A stretch of DNA of 64,000 bases from Dryocosmus kuriphilus (Eukaryota; Arthropoda; Insecta; Hymenoptera; Cynipidae). Positions 34,651 to 45,476 of this stretch are shown piece by piece. The position numbers and the translations under genes were made by a program. The notes under the pieces were generated by a model. It had not been told where the DNA came from. It saw nothing but the letters and a program-made list of their open reading frames with translations, and made no database searches. The stretch spans positions 129,048,026-129,112,025 of the forward strand of contig CM076192.1 of the NCBI GenBank assembly GCA_038277395.1, in the 5' to 3' direction. Each line of letters starts with the position of its first letter. The stretch's first letter is position 1.

Positions 34651-35050
34651 AATGTTGTTAAAGGTTTTGGCCTTAGGTCTGAGAATTTAATAAGTGTATA
34701 AATAAAGGTATCTTTATTATATATGATGATACATTCGATACATTCAATGCATTTCGCCACGATATCGTGGCCTCTTCAGGACTGTAAAAAATATGGCTTT
34801 TTTCAAAAAAAAACAGGATCGTTGGAGAGACTTTTTTACAATTTAAGAAGGTTATATGTTGTAGACTTACCATTAAATGTTTTTCAATAAGAAATATTTA
34901 AGAAAGTTGTAGAGTGCACACAGGTTATGTTTTCATTTTTTTAAATGTAGAAGTGATACTGGTTTTTTAATAAAGAAATTTTTAGTTATGTGTTGCTGAA
35001 ATCATTTTTGAGAATTTTTTACTTGTTAGAATGTTCATTTTTGAAAAAAA
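34651..35050 (-). repeat. Penelope long repeat, downstream copy
   Basis: Direct repeat of 37500-37905 with few differences (landmarks AAAGGTTTTGGCCTTAGGTC and CAGGATCGTTGGAGAGAC). It carries the hammerhead-like motif at 34730-34786. Confidence 0.88.
34730..34786 (-). ncRNA. Hammerhead-like ribozyme motif (copy 1)
   Basis: On the minus strand: CTGAAGA fits the CUGANGA core. GCCACGAT/ATCGTGGC forms an 8-bp stem II, followed by GAAA, a small stem III (TGCA/TGTA) and TC before the putative cleavage point. Stem I pairs TACAGTC with GAATGTA, with one mismatch. There is one extra unpaired G between the core and stem II, so activity is uncertain. Penelope-like elements are known to carry type I hammerheads in this position. 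Confidence 0.5.
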
Positions 35051-35326
35051 TTTTTATTATTAACAGAAAAAATTGAAAAAAGGTGGAGAGACCACATGTT
35101 TGTGGTCTACCATACTCCAATATTGGAGGTTAAGCACTAGGTATTAAGAGTCTAAACCAAATCATGAAAGGATTCAATGACGTCATGGTAGATACAGGAC
35201 AAGTTTTCAGTATCGGATCTAAAGTTAACGGGATCTTTGTTTTTTATAATATTAATCATTTCTAAGATATTTCTTTTTTGAAAATTATTTTCTAAGCCTA
35301 GGATTTTAAAATTTTTAGAATCGTAG

Positions 35327-37492
35327 TCAAATTTGTGATCGAAATCTGTAGTGTGTTTTTATAATGCTGTATTGATTTTTTTTGTTATTTTCGCTATTTC
35401 GATGTTCTGAAATTCTTACCTTGAGTGGTCGTTTTGTTTGACCAATGTAGATCTGATTACAATTTTTACATGGTATACCATAAATGAGATTTGTTTTTTC
35501 ATATTTTGGAATACGGTCTTTGATAGATGGTATTAGAATGTTAGAAAATTTATTTTTGATTGAGAAAATTAAAGTCATATTTTTTTTTTTACATATTCTT
35601 ATAAGTGGTAAGTAAAGATCTTCGACATAAGGTAAAGTTATAATTTTAGAAAAATCAATTTCTTTTAAATTTTTAAAATTTGCAGTATTAGTTTGTGAAT
35701 GTTGTGGAGTTTCTAGATATGTAAGTCTTTTTTTAATGTTACTCATAATAAAATTATGTGGATAATTATTTTTGATTATGGTTTCATAAATGAAATTGAT
35801 GTTTTTTTCTAAGAATTGGGGTTCTGAGAATATATATGCTCCATTAATTAAAGATTTGATGACTCCTCTTTTATGATTTATGTGATGATTGGAAAAAAAG
35901 TTTAAAGTGCGACCAGAGTAAGTTGTTTTATGATACCAATCAGTTTCTATATATCCTTTTGTAAAAATAATTGTTAAATCTAAAAAATTTATTCTTTTGT
36001 TAATTGATTCTTCTAGCGTAAATTGTAACGATCCACCTTTGTCATTAAATTCACTTAAGATTTTAGAAACTGAATCTTTATGTAAACATAAAATAGTATC
36101 ATCTACGAAACAGTGGTAAAAAAGAATTTTGAATAGAGGGTTTTTTATAATTTTTTCTTCCATATTTTGCATGACAATTTCAGCAAGTACAGAGGAAATG
36201 GGTGATCCCATTGGGGTTCCAAATTTCTGTTTATAAGATGTGTAATTAAATTGAAAATAAGCGTTATTTAAACAGAATCTAATGGCGTCATCAAATTGTT
36301 GGAAATTTAAAGTAGTATCGTTTTGAATTAAATTCCAGTTATTTTCTATTAATGTGTAGATTAAATTGGGATCAATATTTGAAAACATAGAAACTGCATC
36401 AAGTGAGATAAGTGTAAAGTCATTTGGAATTTTGAGATGTTTAATTTTCTTTAGAAAGTCAAAACTAACTTTTATTATATATTTTGCAGTATTGTAAACT
36501 TTATTTAAGATTGTTTTTAAATATTAGGAGAGTTTATGAAAGATGTAACAGGTCTAACAGGTAGGCCAGGTTTATGCAATTTTATTAAACCATACATAAG
36601 TGGTGGTATTCCATTTGTGCATCTTAGAAAATTATATGTTTTTTTATCAATTGAATTACAATCTTTAAAGTTTTTTACCATAATGTTAAGATCATGTTGA
36701 ATGTGATTTGTAGGACTATTAGTAATTTCGTAAGTATTATTATCGTTAAGAAGATTAAGCATTTTTTGATCATAATCAGTTTTTTCAATTATAAGTGTTA
36801 TATTACCTTTATCAGCATGACTTATAAGGAGGTTAGGGTTGTTTTTTATAAATTTTTTTAAAATTTCCACCCAAGGCAAGAATTTCAGTTACATTATTTG
36901 GAATGTTTTTATTTGACAGGTTTTTTACAAAATCTTTGGAATGGAAAGTAGGTAGTGTACATTGGTCTTTTTCAATATTGTCTAGGTTTTTAATAGAACC
37001 TCTAATTAGGTTTCCTCCATAATGTTCCACTTTTGGTAAATTGTAGTGTTTTAAATTGTTAAGAATGTGTATAGATGCAATTTGTATAATTTTGTTTTCT
37101 AAGTTTTTAATTTCTTCTACGGTGTCTTTGATATGTTGTTTATTATCGGAAATTTCTAGTTGTAAGATTTTATATCTAAAATAAGTTAAATTATTCTGAA
37201 ATTTGTTAAAAGTAGATTTTGATTGGAAAGTAATATGAGTTTTTGTTTGGTTAATAATATTGTTTGGAAATAAATTTCTGTTTTTACAATGTTGTAGAAG
37301 TCTACATTGATTTTTAATTTTTTCTAGTGTATAAATTGATCTAGTCCATTTTTTTATGAAGTAAATTACCTGTGGAGTATGTCCTAGTTTTAAATTTTGG
37401 AAAAATCCCACCGATGATGATAAGCGCTGTTGGTTGGAGTTTTCCATATTTGGTGTGGTTTTTTGGCCGGTGTAAGTATTTAACGTGTTCAT
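35327..37492 (-). pseudogene. Penelope-like RT with C-terminal GIY-YIG endonuclease
   Basis: Three frames cover one protein: 37492-36833 (helical N-terminal region), 36879-36517 (HADKGN, YGLIKLHKPGLPVRPV) and 36388-35327 with its frame open back to about 36518. The RT motifs are LDAVSMFSNID (motif A), GTPMGSPISS and FVDDTI. The end carries LIYGIPCKNCNQIYIGQTKR and RISEHR, the GIY-YIG nuclease of Penelope elements. Frameshifts lie near 36850 (A/T tract) and 36520. The RT is related to telomerase-type RTs. The copy needs only two frame corrections to be intact, so it is fairly young. Confidence 0.92.
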
Positions 37493-37499
37493 TTTTTAG

Positions 37500-37905
37500 A
37501 CCATTTGGATACAATGTTCTTAAAGGTTTTGGCCTTAGGTCTGAGAATTTAATAAGTATATAAATAAAGGTACCTTTATTATATATGATGATACATTCGA
37601 TACATTCAATGCATTTCGCCACGATATCGTGGCCTCTTCAGGACTGTAAAAAATATGGCTTTTTGCAAAAAAACAGGATCGTTGGAGAGACTTTTTTACA
37701 ATTTAAGAAGGTTATATGTTGTAGGCTTACCATTAAATGTTTTTCAATAAGAAATATTTAAGAAAATTGTAGAGTGCACACAGGTTATGTTTTCATTTTT
37801 GTAAATATAGAAGTGATACTGGTTTTTTAATAAAGAAATTTTTAGTTATGTGTTGTTGAAATCATTTTTGAGAATTTTTTACTTGTTAGAATGTTAATTT
37901 TTGAA
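37500..37905 (-). repeat. Penelope long repeat, upstream copy
   Basis: Direct repeat of 34651-35050. The N-terminal coding region (Met at 37492) begins at its edge. It carries the hammerhead-like motif at 37592-37648. Confidence 0.88.
37592..37648 (-). ncRNA. Hammerhead-like ribozyme motif (copy 2)
   Basis: Identical in all core positions and stems to the motif at 34730-34786. Preservation in both long repeats fits processing of element RNA between tandem repeats. Confidence 0.5.
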
Positions 37906-38324
37906 AAAAAATGGCGAAATGCATTGAATCTATCGAATGTATCATCATATATAATGAAGATACCTTTATTTATATACTGTAACGTATCCAGACTCACGCA
38001 GTGATATTTCACTTCTTAGTTTAAGATAAAGTCAATGAGAGGGTGACGAGAGTAAAGAACTAAAAGGAATGAGTTTAATACATTTATTTTTGGTTAAAGC
38101 AAACATACAAAGTTCTACAAAAGGACACGTCCTTCTCCCTTTTTTTCTTGGGTTGTCCTATATTTCGTAAGACCAAGACTCACTAGTTATTTCTCTAAGT
38201 GTACACATGTTCATGACGATTTCGATTTAAAATAATACCAATGATAAAACTCCCCACTTACAAATGCTTATGAAATACAAAGCCTACTACTCGACGAGAA
38301 GGATTTGTCGAACACCTCCCTCTA

Positions 38325-38377
38325 GATCAGTATCGATGCGGGGACACGGAGAGCCGTGGACCAGCCACCAACGGATC
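38325..38377 (-). ncRNA. LTR stem-loop unit A
   Basis: Closing stem GATCAGT/ACGGATC (one mismatch) around the conserved core CGATGCGGGGACACGG..CCGTGGACCAGCCACC. The inner hairpin is CACGG/CCGTG with a 4-base loop. Confidence 0.5.
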
Positions 38378-38410
38378 CACAGGGTGAAAATGCTCAGTTT
38401 CTTCGTTCCT

Positions 38411-38472
38411 CTTAGTCCGACTTCGATGCGGACAAACGGATCTGCCGCGTGCCAGCCACCAGCAGGACTAAG
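38411..38472 (-). ncRNA. LTR stem-loop unit B
   Basis: The 8-bp closing stem CTTAGTCC/GGACTAAG is different in sequence from the other units but perfectly paired. The core is CGATGCGG...GCCAGCCACC. The inner hairpin is weaker (CGG/CCG). Confidence 0.5.
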
Positions 38473-38673
38473 TTGAACAAACTACCCTTTCACAACTTTC
38501 AAATCTCGCAAAAAAAAAAATGTTTTAATTTAAATTACCGATCCGTATGCGGAAAAAGAAAAGAAAATAGGTTGATTCGCCGAGATAACGCGGTAGAGCA
38601 CAACAGTTTCTCAGTGGGAGAAATTAAGGTTAGAAACCCTTATACCATACAGGGTAGTCCACACCCTCCAGAA

Positions 38674-38724
38674 ACCTGTATCGATGCGGGGACACGGAGA
38701 GCCGTGAACCAGCCACCAACAGGT
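38674..38724 (-). ncRNA. LTR stem-loop unit C
   Basis: Closing stem ACCTGT/ACAGGT (6 bp, perfect). The core is almost identical to unit A, with inner hairpin CACGG-AGAG-CCGTG. Confidence 0.5.
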
Positions 38725-38758
38725 CACGTGAGAAATATGTAAGACCCTGCTTTCTCCT

Positions 38759-38815
38759 CAATCTTACCTCGATGCGGATACACGGAAAGCCGTGCACCAG
38801 CCACCAGCAAGATTG
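38759..38815 (-). ncRNA. LTR stem-loop unit D
   Basis: Closing stem CAATCTT/AAGATTG (7 bp, perfect). The core is CGATGCGGATACACGG-AAAG-CCGTGCACCAGCCACC. Confidence 0.5.
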
Positions 38816-39203
38816 TTTTCCTGAAATTAAAATATTGCCCTTTGGCTTACTTCTCCTAAGAGAGAAGAGAAAAAAGAAAACACCACTGGCAAGACGCACA
38901 GTGGGTAGATCTGCTCGGGCGTGAGCTCGAGAGCCAACCTGCTTGGTCGGAGTGACGGGTCGACTTTATAAACGTAGCTTTCCCATTCAGTTGCGGGAGC
39001 CTAATTCGGACTCCATCTATCGCTATTTGTTCGGAACTTCTTTCCTACGCGTCTCCCTTTCGATCACTCTGGAGAAAGACAGCATCTTATTTAACTAACT
39101 CCCTCTTCCTTTATGGTCAGTGCCGTAACTCTATATCTTTACAATGCCTTAGTGGATACTGATGTTAAATATACAAAACATTATTCCTTCGTAATTATTT
39201 GGT

Positions 39204-39219
39204 GGCCCTTAAAAGGGCC
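39204..39219 (-). terminator. Histone-type 3' stem-loop look-alike
   Basis: The minus strand reads GGCCCTTTTAAGGGCC, 16 bases matching the histone mRNA stem-loop form (6-bp stem, TTTA loop) and followed by ACCAAA. It lies at the 5' edge of solo LTR 1 with no histone gene beside it, so a chance palindrome or a captured fragment are both possible. Confidence 0.25.
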
Positions 39220-39789
39220 GTTATGTTATAATACCTTATAATCTATCGAATGTATCATCATATATAATGAAGATACCTTTATTTATATACTTATTAAATT
39301 CGCAGACCTAAGGCCAAAACCTTTAAAAACATTATATCCAAATGGTCTAAAAATGAACACGTTAAATTATTACTTAATATTGTGCAATTATTATGAATAA
39401 AATTTTCATTCGAAAAAAATATTCAAGCACAGTATTAGTTTCCTGACTGAAATTCCAGTATGATTTTAGGATAAATAATCGACCCACAAAGTCAAAAAAC
39501 TTGATCAAAGGGAAATCCAAGGTGAATTAGACCATTTTTAAACTGGAATAGTTGATTAAAGCGGCAGCTAAAACGAGCATACTTCGACATTATCGTGTTT
39601 CAATTTTAATGCACACCGTTCATGAAATTTAATCCATGTGAGTGGAAAAAGCTCCCCATGCATGTGCATTAAAATTCAGTCAAATTTTTCATATAGATAG
39701 TTGAAATTTATCACCCGAATCAAACAATGGAAAAATTGGTGAAAAATAAAAAATAGTTTAATAAAAGAGTGTGGACAGTGTGGTTGTGT

Positions 39790-41104
39790 AAGATTTTTAT
39801 CTTTATTGAAAGAACAGGAAGGCTACATGTGAAACTTGTAAATAGGCCACGTCACCCCAATACAAGTATTTAGAAGTTATTGCAAGTCATTAATAAAAAA
39901 CAAGAATTATTTTCGCACTAATCTATGTTTCTTTACATTATTTATGCGAAAAATAATCACACTGAAAAATTACGAGATTCGATAAAAGACAAATATCGAA
40001 TTTTTCTAACCATACTATAACATAGATATTGCGTGGCTGCCCGAGCGACGAGACCCTTTGCCGAGCCCGCCCGGGAATCCACGAAGGATCCCGTGCGTGT
40101 GGCTGGCGGCAGCTCTCGTTGCTCGTGCGGTCAAGTCAGTCGGCAATCAGTCTCCGTTTGGCTCTATGGCCAGTCATTGTTCTCTCGTAGTCTCGCACCG
40201 TCTCTTGTCGGCGTCACCAATCTGTTTTCGTCGCTTGGCTCTATATTCGTACTAACTTTGCCGATTGTATATTCGCCCACAAGGCTAGACCTGTTTCACG
40301 GAATTAAGCTGAATAAACGTAAGTTATGTTAGTTTATGCCTTTCGTTGTATCTTCTCCCCCAATTCTCGGCGTCCACCTCCTTATCCCTTCCCGGTGAGA
40401 TCCTTCATGCTCTACAATACTTAAGAATTTTTACTATTCCATTAGCGAAATGCTAGAATATTACTATATTTCATTAGTAAAAGACTCAATTACTCTAGCT
40501 CAGTAAACTTTTCCGTAATTCAAATTTAGAAGGTTGTAATAGCAAAATTATTTAGTTAGCTTTAACTTATACAATTAATTGTTTTTTAAAATAAATCCTA
40601 TCAAAAAACCTAGCATATAGTTGTATTCCTCTCATCAATATCTTCAGGTATTTTTTTAATCAGACAAAAAAAAATTTTAAGCAATCAAATTATTATTGAA
40701 TATTTTGCAATTATTGTGAATAAAACTATCGTTCGAAAAAAATATTCAAGCACACTAGTGGTTTCCTGACTAAAATACTTTTATATGTTTTTTCAACCGC
40801 TGCAAGAAGTTAATTGTTGAAATAAATAAACCTTAATAATATTTCTCTAGTTTCCAAATGTTTAATGTAAAAAATGTGTAAACAAAAATTATTCTGAGAG
40901 AACATATTATCATTATTAAACTCCTAGGTACAGAAGTTTTCGAATTAAACCAAAAAAAAAGACTTTTTAAACAATACATTGTTTATAATACTTCGGAACT
41001 TCTGTACCGACAATAAACATCAATCAAAAGTTAATTACGACAACAAATAGGAAGAAATATTGTGGTTTGACAGTTTTGGTAATCTTAAACCACCCTACGT
41101 CTAT
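39790..41104 (+). repeat. Z repeat, copy 2
   Basis: Reverse counterpart of 30361-33765, lacking LINE B and the CTTCGG MITE but carrying solo LTR 2 (40017-40416). Landmarks are AGGCCACGTCACCCCAATAC and AACATCAATCAAAAGTTAAT. Confidence 0.75.
40017..40416 (+). mobile_element. Solo LTR 2 (400 bp)
   Basis: A GC-rich 400-bp block, ATAACATAGATATTGCGTGG ... ATGCTCTACA, flanked by ATACT on both sides (40012-40016 and 40417-40421). Z copy 1 (33460-33475) shows the uninterrupted site. AATAAA at 40312-40317, 100 bp before the end, supports plus orientation. Ends resemble solo LTR 1, but the bodies differ. Confidence 0.7.
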
Positions 41105-41251
41105 ATACGAGGTGTGTCCGAAAACTATCCGACCTGCGTTCATATCTTCGCGCCAGAGCGCTTCAGCGGCCTCTACGGGGTATGAGCGTAACCAGTAGTC
41201 CTTCAGGAACTCCCTGAATGCCGTAGTTACCGGCCGGACGCCTTGGGTCCC
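41105..41251 (+). mobile_element. Mariner 5' terminus fragment
   Basis: GAGGTGTGTCCGAAAACTAT and the following 140 bp match the mariner terminus at 30220-30360 in reverse. It stops abruptly at 41251 where LINE C begins. Confidence 0.85.
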
Positions 41252-41261
41252 GACTGGCAAA

Positions 41262-42243
41262 CTGTTGGTGGTCCAGAGAACAGAAAAGAGAAAGGGAGGA
41301 ACAGGCAGGAGGTGAGGCTGATGAGAAACAATCTAAAAGAAATAATACGCAGATTTCGCCTAACTTAAGGGAGGTTATAGGGGTAAGTAGTGATAAGGCA
41401 GGAAAAGAAACAATGACAGAAGCAATGGACAAAGTAATGACGGAGACGAAGCTGGATTTGATCCTAAGAATGCTACAGGAGGGAAAAGAGGAACGGAAAA
41501 GCATTAAGAAGGACTTAGCTAGAATGGAAGGAAAATATCGCGAGTTAGGTGAAGTAAAAAAGAGATTATAAGTCGTAGAGAAGGGTATGGTGGAAGCCAC
41601 TAAGGGACAAACGGATCTGAGAAAGAAGATTGAGGTAATGGAAAAGAAAATCGAGTCGTCACAAGTGGGGAGTTTAGAGGGAATTATAAAGAAAGTAAGT
41701 GGGGTGGAAAGGGAATTTGAAAAAAGGAAAAGATGGGACAGAAGAAACAACATTGTAATAGCAGACATAACGACACAAGAAGGAAATGAGAGAAAAACGG
41801 TAGAGGAATTTTTAGAAAAGGAGTTTGGGGCAGGAGGGGAAATAAAGAAAGTGAGAAGACAGGGTGCAAATGGTAAAGGGGTTTCAGTCGTAGAGATGGA
41901 CTCTTGGGAAGTGAAACAAGAACTCATGAAAATTAAGAGTAGGCTAGGTTCAAGAAAAGTGTACTTGGATCATGAGCTATCATACAAAGAAAGAGAGATT
42001 CAAAGGAAAATAAGAGAGATAGCCAAAGAAGAAAGGAATAAAGGTAGGATAGTTAGAGTAGGGTATCAAGAGATCTGTATACAACGGGAGTGGCATAGAT
42101 GGAATGAGGGCAAAGAAGGACTAGAGAAGGCGGATAGGCGTTTTTTTATAGAAAGAAATGCGGGGGGAAAGGGAAAGGATAAGGTCAAGGATGAAAGAAA
42201 GGAAAAGAGAAGAAAGAACAGGAAGGGGGTGCAAGAAAGTGAA
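41262..42243 (+). pseudogene. LINE C ORF1 (coiled-coil RNA-binding protein)
   Basis: The frame is open from about 41262 with one TAA at 41569-41571. Heptad-rich segments (RKSIKKDLARMEGKYRELGE, KKIEVMEKKIES) precede RRNNIVIADI, the L1-ORF1p-like RRM start, and SYKEREIQRKIREIA. It reads on into the ORF2 endonuclease without a stop, unlike LINE A. Confidence 0.75.
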
Positions 42244-45200
42244 AAAGTGGTTAAGGTTCTCTTTTGGAATGCAGCAGGAATAATGAAAAAGGATAAAGAG
42301 TTTTGGAAATATGTCGAAACATGTGAGAAAAGTAGGGTTAACGGAAACACTGGCAGAGGAAAAGGATTGGAAAAAGGCAAGAAGTATATTACCGGACGGT
42401 TTTAGATGGAAACTGCAAGGGGCGGCAAGAAAAAAGGACAAGGGCAGGGCTAGTGGAGGCATAATAATGGGAGCCAAAGACAACTTAGAGGAGAAGGAGG
42501 TTATAAGAGATACTGTAGAGGGCCTACAGGAGAGAAGGGTAGAAATAAAAGGAAGGTGGCATAGAATAGTGACAATTTATAGCGGAATAAAAATGAAAAG
42601 AAAAAGAAAAGAAATAGAGAGTCACATAAGAGAAGATGAAGAGGAGATTCTAATAACAGGGGGAGACTGGAATGCAAGAATAGGGGAAAAAAGGAGTGTT
42701 TACGTAGATGTAAAGTATAACGAGAGAAGGATTTTGACTATACTCTTAATAAGGAGGGAAAGGAACTATTAGGCTTAGTGGAAGAAAGGGGTTGGTATAT
42801 ATTGAATGGAAATAAGAAAGGAGATGAGAAAGGGGAATTTACGTACATAAGAGCCAATGCATCTACAGTAATAGAGTACGTTATAGTCAATACAGAAGGA
42901 TGGGAGAATATTAAAAGAATGAAGATAGAGTCTAGAATGGAATCGGATCATCAACCGTTAGCTGTGTTTCTAAAAAGGAGAATAAATAAAGAAAAGAGAA
43001 CATCGGGGGGAGAAGTAGTAGAGGAAGAAGTGTGGACGGAAGAAACAAGGAATGAATATAGAGAAAGGACAGGAAAATTAGAATATGAGAAAGTAGAGTT
43101 ATTAGAGGTGTGGGAATAATTAAAGAAAAAGGTGAAAAAGGCTAGGAAAGCGAAAAGGATAAAAATTAGGAGGGGAAAGGATAAAAACTGGACAAATTCA
43201 TGGTGGGATAGTGAATGTAGGAAAAAGAAAAAGGAAGTTAAAAAAGCGTATAAGAACGGGAAAAAGGGACGGAAGCAAATACGAATTATGTGAAGATTAG
43301 GAAAGAGTATACAGATCAATGTAAGAGAAAGGAGGAAAAGAAGCAAAAAAGAAATAGAGGAAGAAATTAGTAGGATTAAAACGGAGGGCGACGCGTGGAA
43401 ATTTATAAATAAAATGAGAAAGAAAAAAGAGGGAATAAGTGTCAAAATAAAAATGGAAGAGTGGAGGAGACATTTCAAAGAAATGTCTATAGGTTCAGAT
43501 GAAAAGAAGGCAGATGACTGGCGGAGAATGATAAGAGAGGAAAACGATGAGGATCTAGGGGCTGAAGAGATAGAAGTGCAATTAAATAGGCTAAAGAAAG
43601 GGAAGGCAGGAGGAAGTGATGGGCTAAGTAATGAGGTATGGTTTTACAGCAGTGGAGAAACGAGAGAGAAATTGAAAGAGTTGGTGAGAAGTGTTTGGAG
43701 AGGGCAGGGATTTCCGGATGAGTGGAGGGAAGGTTTGATAACGCCAATATACAAGAAAGGATATAAAAGGAAGGTTGATAATTATAGGGGGATAACACTC
43801 CTGAATACGGCGTACAAGGTATATGCGATGGTTCTGACAGAAAGGTTAAAAAAGGGGGTAGAAGTCAAAGGGATACTAACGGAGAATCAGGCAGGATTTA
43901 GAGAGGGCAGAAGTACGATGGACAACATATATATACTACAACATGTAGTAGAGAAAGAGAAGGAAAGAAAAGGGAGAAAACTATGTGCGCTCTTCGTAGA
44001 TTTAAAGGCCGCGTTCCGATCGATAAATAGGAAAAAATTGTGAGAGGTAATGCAGAAAAGGGGAATAAATGACTCTTTAATAGAAAAGGTAAGGGAAATT
44101 TACAAGGAAACCAGGGATAGTGTTAGAGTGGTAAAAAAACAATCAAAGGATTTCTGGACAGAGCTAGGGTTGCGACAGTGCTGCCCATTGAGCCCACTGC
44201 TATTTGCAGTGTTTATAGCAGACATGGAAGAGGAGTTTAAGAAAGGATTAGAAGGGGGAGTAGTAGTAGGGAGGAAAAGATTTTGGTCTCTGGCATACGC
44301 AGATGATATTGTGTTACTTGCTAGGGAGGTGGATGTCTTGAGAAGCATGATGAAAAGATTAGAGAGATATCTGCAGGAGAAGAAGCTAATATTGAATGTA
44401 AAAAGGTCTAAGGTAAAGGTTTTCGGAAAAGGAGGTGGGAAAAAAAGGAAGAATAGAGACGAATGGCAATGGAGAGGAGAAAGTGTTGAAGAAATAGAAG
44501 GGTCTGTTTACCTAGGATTTTTATTTAATAAAAATGGGAACATTAGAGGGCATGTGAAGGAAAGAGTAAAAAGAGCAACGGTAGTCATGAAGAAGGTGTG
44601 GGGAATAGGAGAGAAATTATTTAGAGATGATTTCAAGAGAAAAATGAGAATGTATGAGGCGTTAGTGGTGAGTGTTTTACTGTATGGAGTGGAAATTTGG
44701 GGGTGAAGGGAATACGAGGAAGTGGAAAGACTGCATGAAGAATTTATTAGATGGACGCTGGGTCTAGATAGAAGCACACCATGGTACACGGTATTGAAAG
44801 AAGTAGATAGAGAAAAAATTAAGATAAGAGCAGGGAACAGAGCATGCAAGTTTGAAGAAAAAACCTTGGAAAGTAATGGAAGAATGGTTGTTAAAGCATG
44901 TTTAGAAGAGAGAGAACTGGGATTAGGGGGGAGAAAAGGATTAGAAGAAAGAGAAGGGTACCTAAATAGGAATGGTTGGTCAAAGGAATTAGTGAGGAGA
45001 GAACACATAATGGGAATAAAAGTACACCAAAATTTGATGAATAGAGATAGAGAGGTACTAAGGCAAGTGATTGAAAATAAAATAAAAGAAGCAAAATATT
45101 TGGAGAGTAAGGGGGAAAGAGGATTGCAGAAACTGATCGCGAGAGCAAGATGCGGGAACACGGAGGAATGGAACAAGTACTGGACGAAAGAAGAAGAAAG

Positions 45201-45375
45201 AAAATGCCTGATATGTGAGAGAGGTAGAGCAACGTTTAAGCTATGGTTAGAAGATTGTGAAAAAGTAGAAAAAGTTTGCATGACAATGGGAAAGATATGG
45301 AATGAAAAAGGAAAGGTGGAGGCGGTGGTGTGGTTGAGATATCTGGATAAAATGAAAATAAAGAGAGGAGATTGA
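42244..45375 (+). pseudogene. LINE C ORF2: endonuclease-reverse transcriptase
   Basis: The endonuclease starts VKVLFWNAAG (about 42255), shifts frame near 42330, has ITGGDWNARIG (about 42655-42685), shifts near 42750, and has GEFTYI and SDHQPL (about 42943). The RT keeps NYRGITLLN, NQAGFREG, FVDLKAAF, RQCCPLSPLLF (Cys where Gly is usual) and YADDIVLL (about 44300-44325). In-frame stops are at 43105-43107, 44041-44043 and 44704-44706. The C-terminal knuckle is CLICERGRATFKLWLEDC, with Lys where His is expected. Inactive. Confidence 0.86.
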
Positions 45376-45476
45376 CGTGTAGTGGGGAAGGGATAAGGAA
45401 AGAAAAATGTAAAATATGAAATTTATAAGCTAATTATATTATATTATGTTTTAGAATGTTAAATAGAATTAAAAAC

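Larger units (their letters stand above)
37978..39229 (-). mobile_element. Solo LTR 1 (1.25 kb) with promoter and polyA signal
   Basis: Read on the minus strand it starts ATAACATAACGG and ends GGATACGTTACA, the same style of ends as solo LTR 2. Flanks GTATT and GTATA (plus strand AATAC and TATAC) suggest a 5-bp target duplication. TATAAA occurs at 38965-38970 and AATAAA at 38083-38088 (minus strand), in the right order for U3-R-U5. Four stem-loop units lie between them. No internal coding region remains, so it probably arose by LTR-LTR recombination. Confidence 0.6.
34651..39363 (-). mobile_element. Penelope-like element complex with 17-bp target duplication
   Basis: AAATTATTACTTAATAT occurs at 34634-34650 and 39364-39380. 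Between them are, in minus orientation, two direct long repeats (about 34651-35050 and 37500-37905) flanking the RT/GIY-YIG coding region. A truncated inverted repeat copy follows (37906-37977 and 39241-39363) in which a solo LTR is nested. Tandem and inverted partial copies are typical of Penelope-like elements. Z copy 2 (about 40685-40705) retains the empty target. Confidence 0.92.
37906..39363 (+). repeat. Inverted, truncated Penelope long repeat, interrupted by a solo LTR
   Basis: 37906-37977 reads GGCGAAATGCATTGAATC and onward, the 3' half of the hammerhead and the repeat in the opposite direction. After the LTR, 39241-39290 repeats 37928-37977 exactly (50 bp), and 39291-39363 continues into the coding start (AATGAACACGTTAAAT). 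Confidence 0.85.

Noticed and set aside
38630..38899. 89-codon minus frame with repeated-looking LVAGSRL and WWLVHGF segments
   Set aside because: The repeats fall in different reading frames in successive units, so structure is conserved at RNA level and not as protein.
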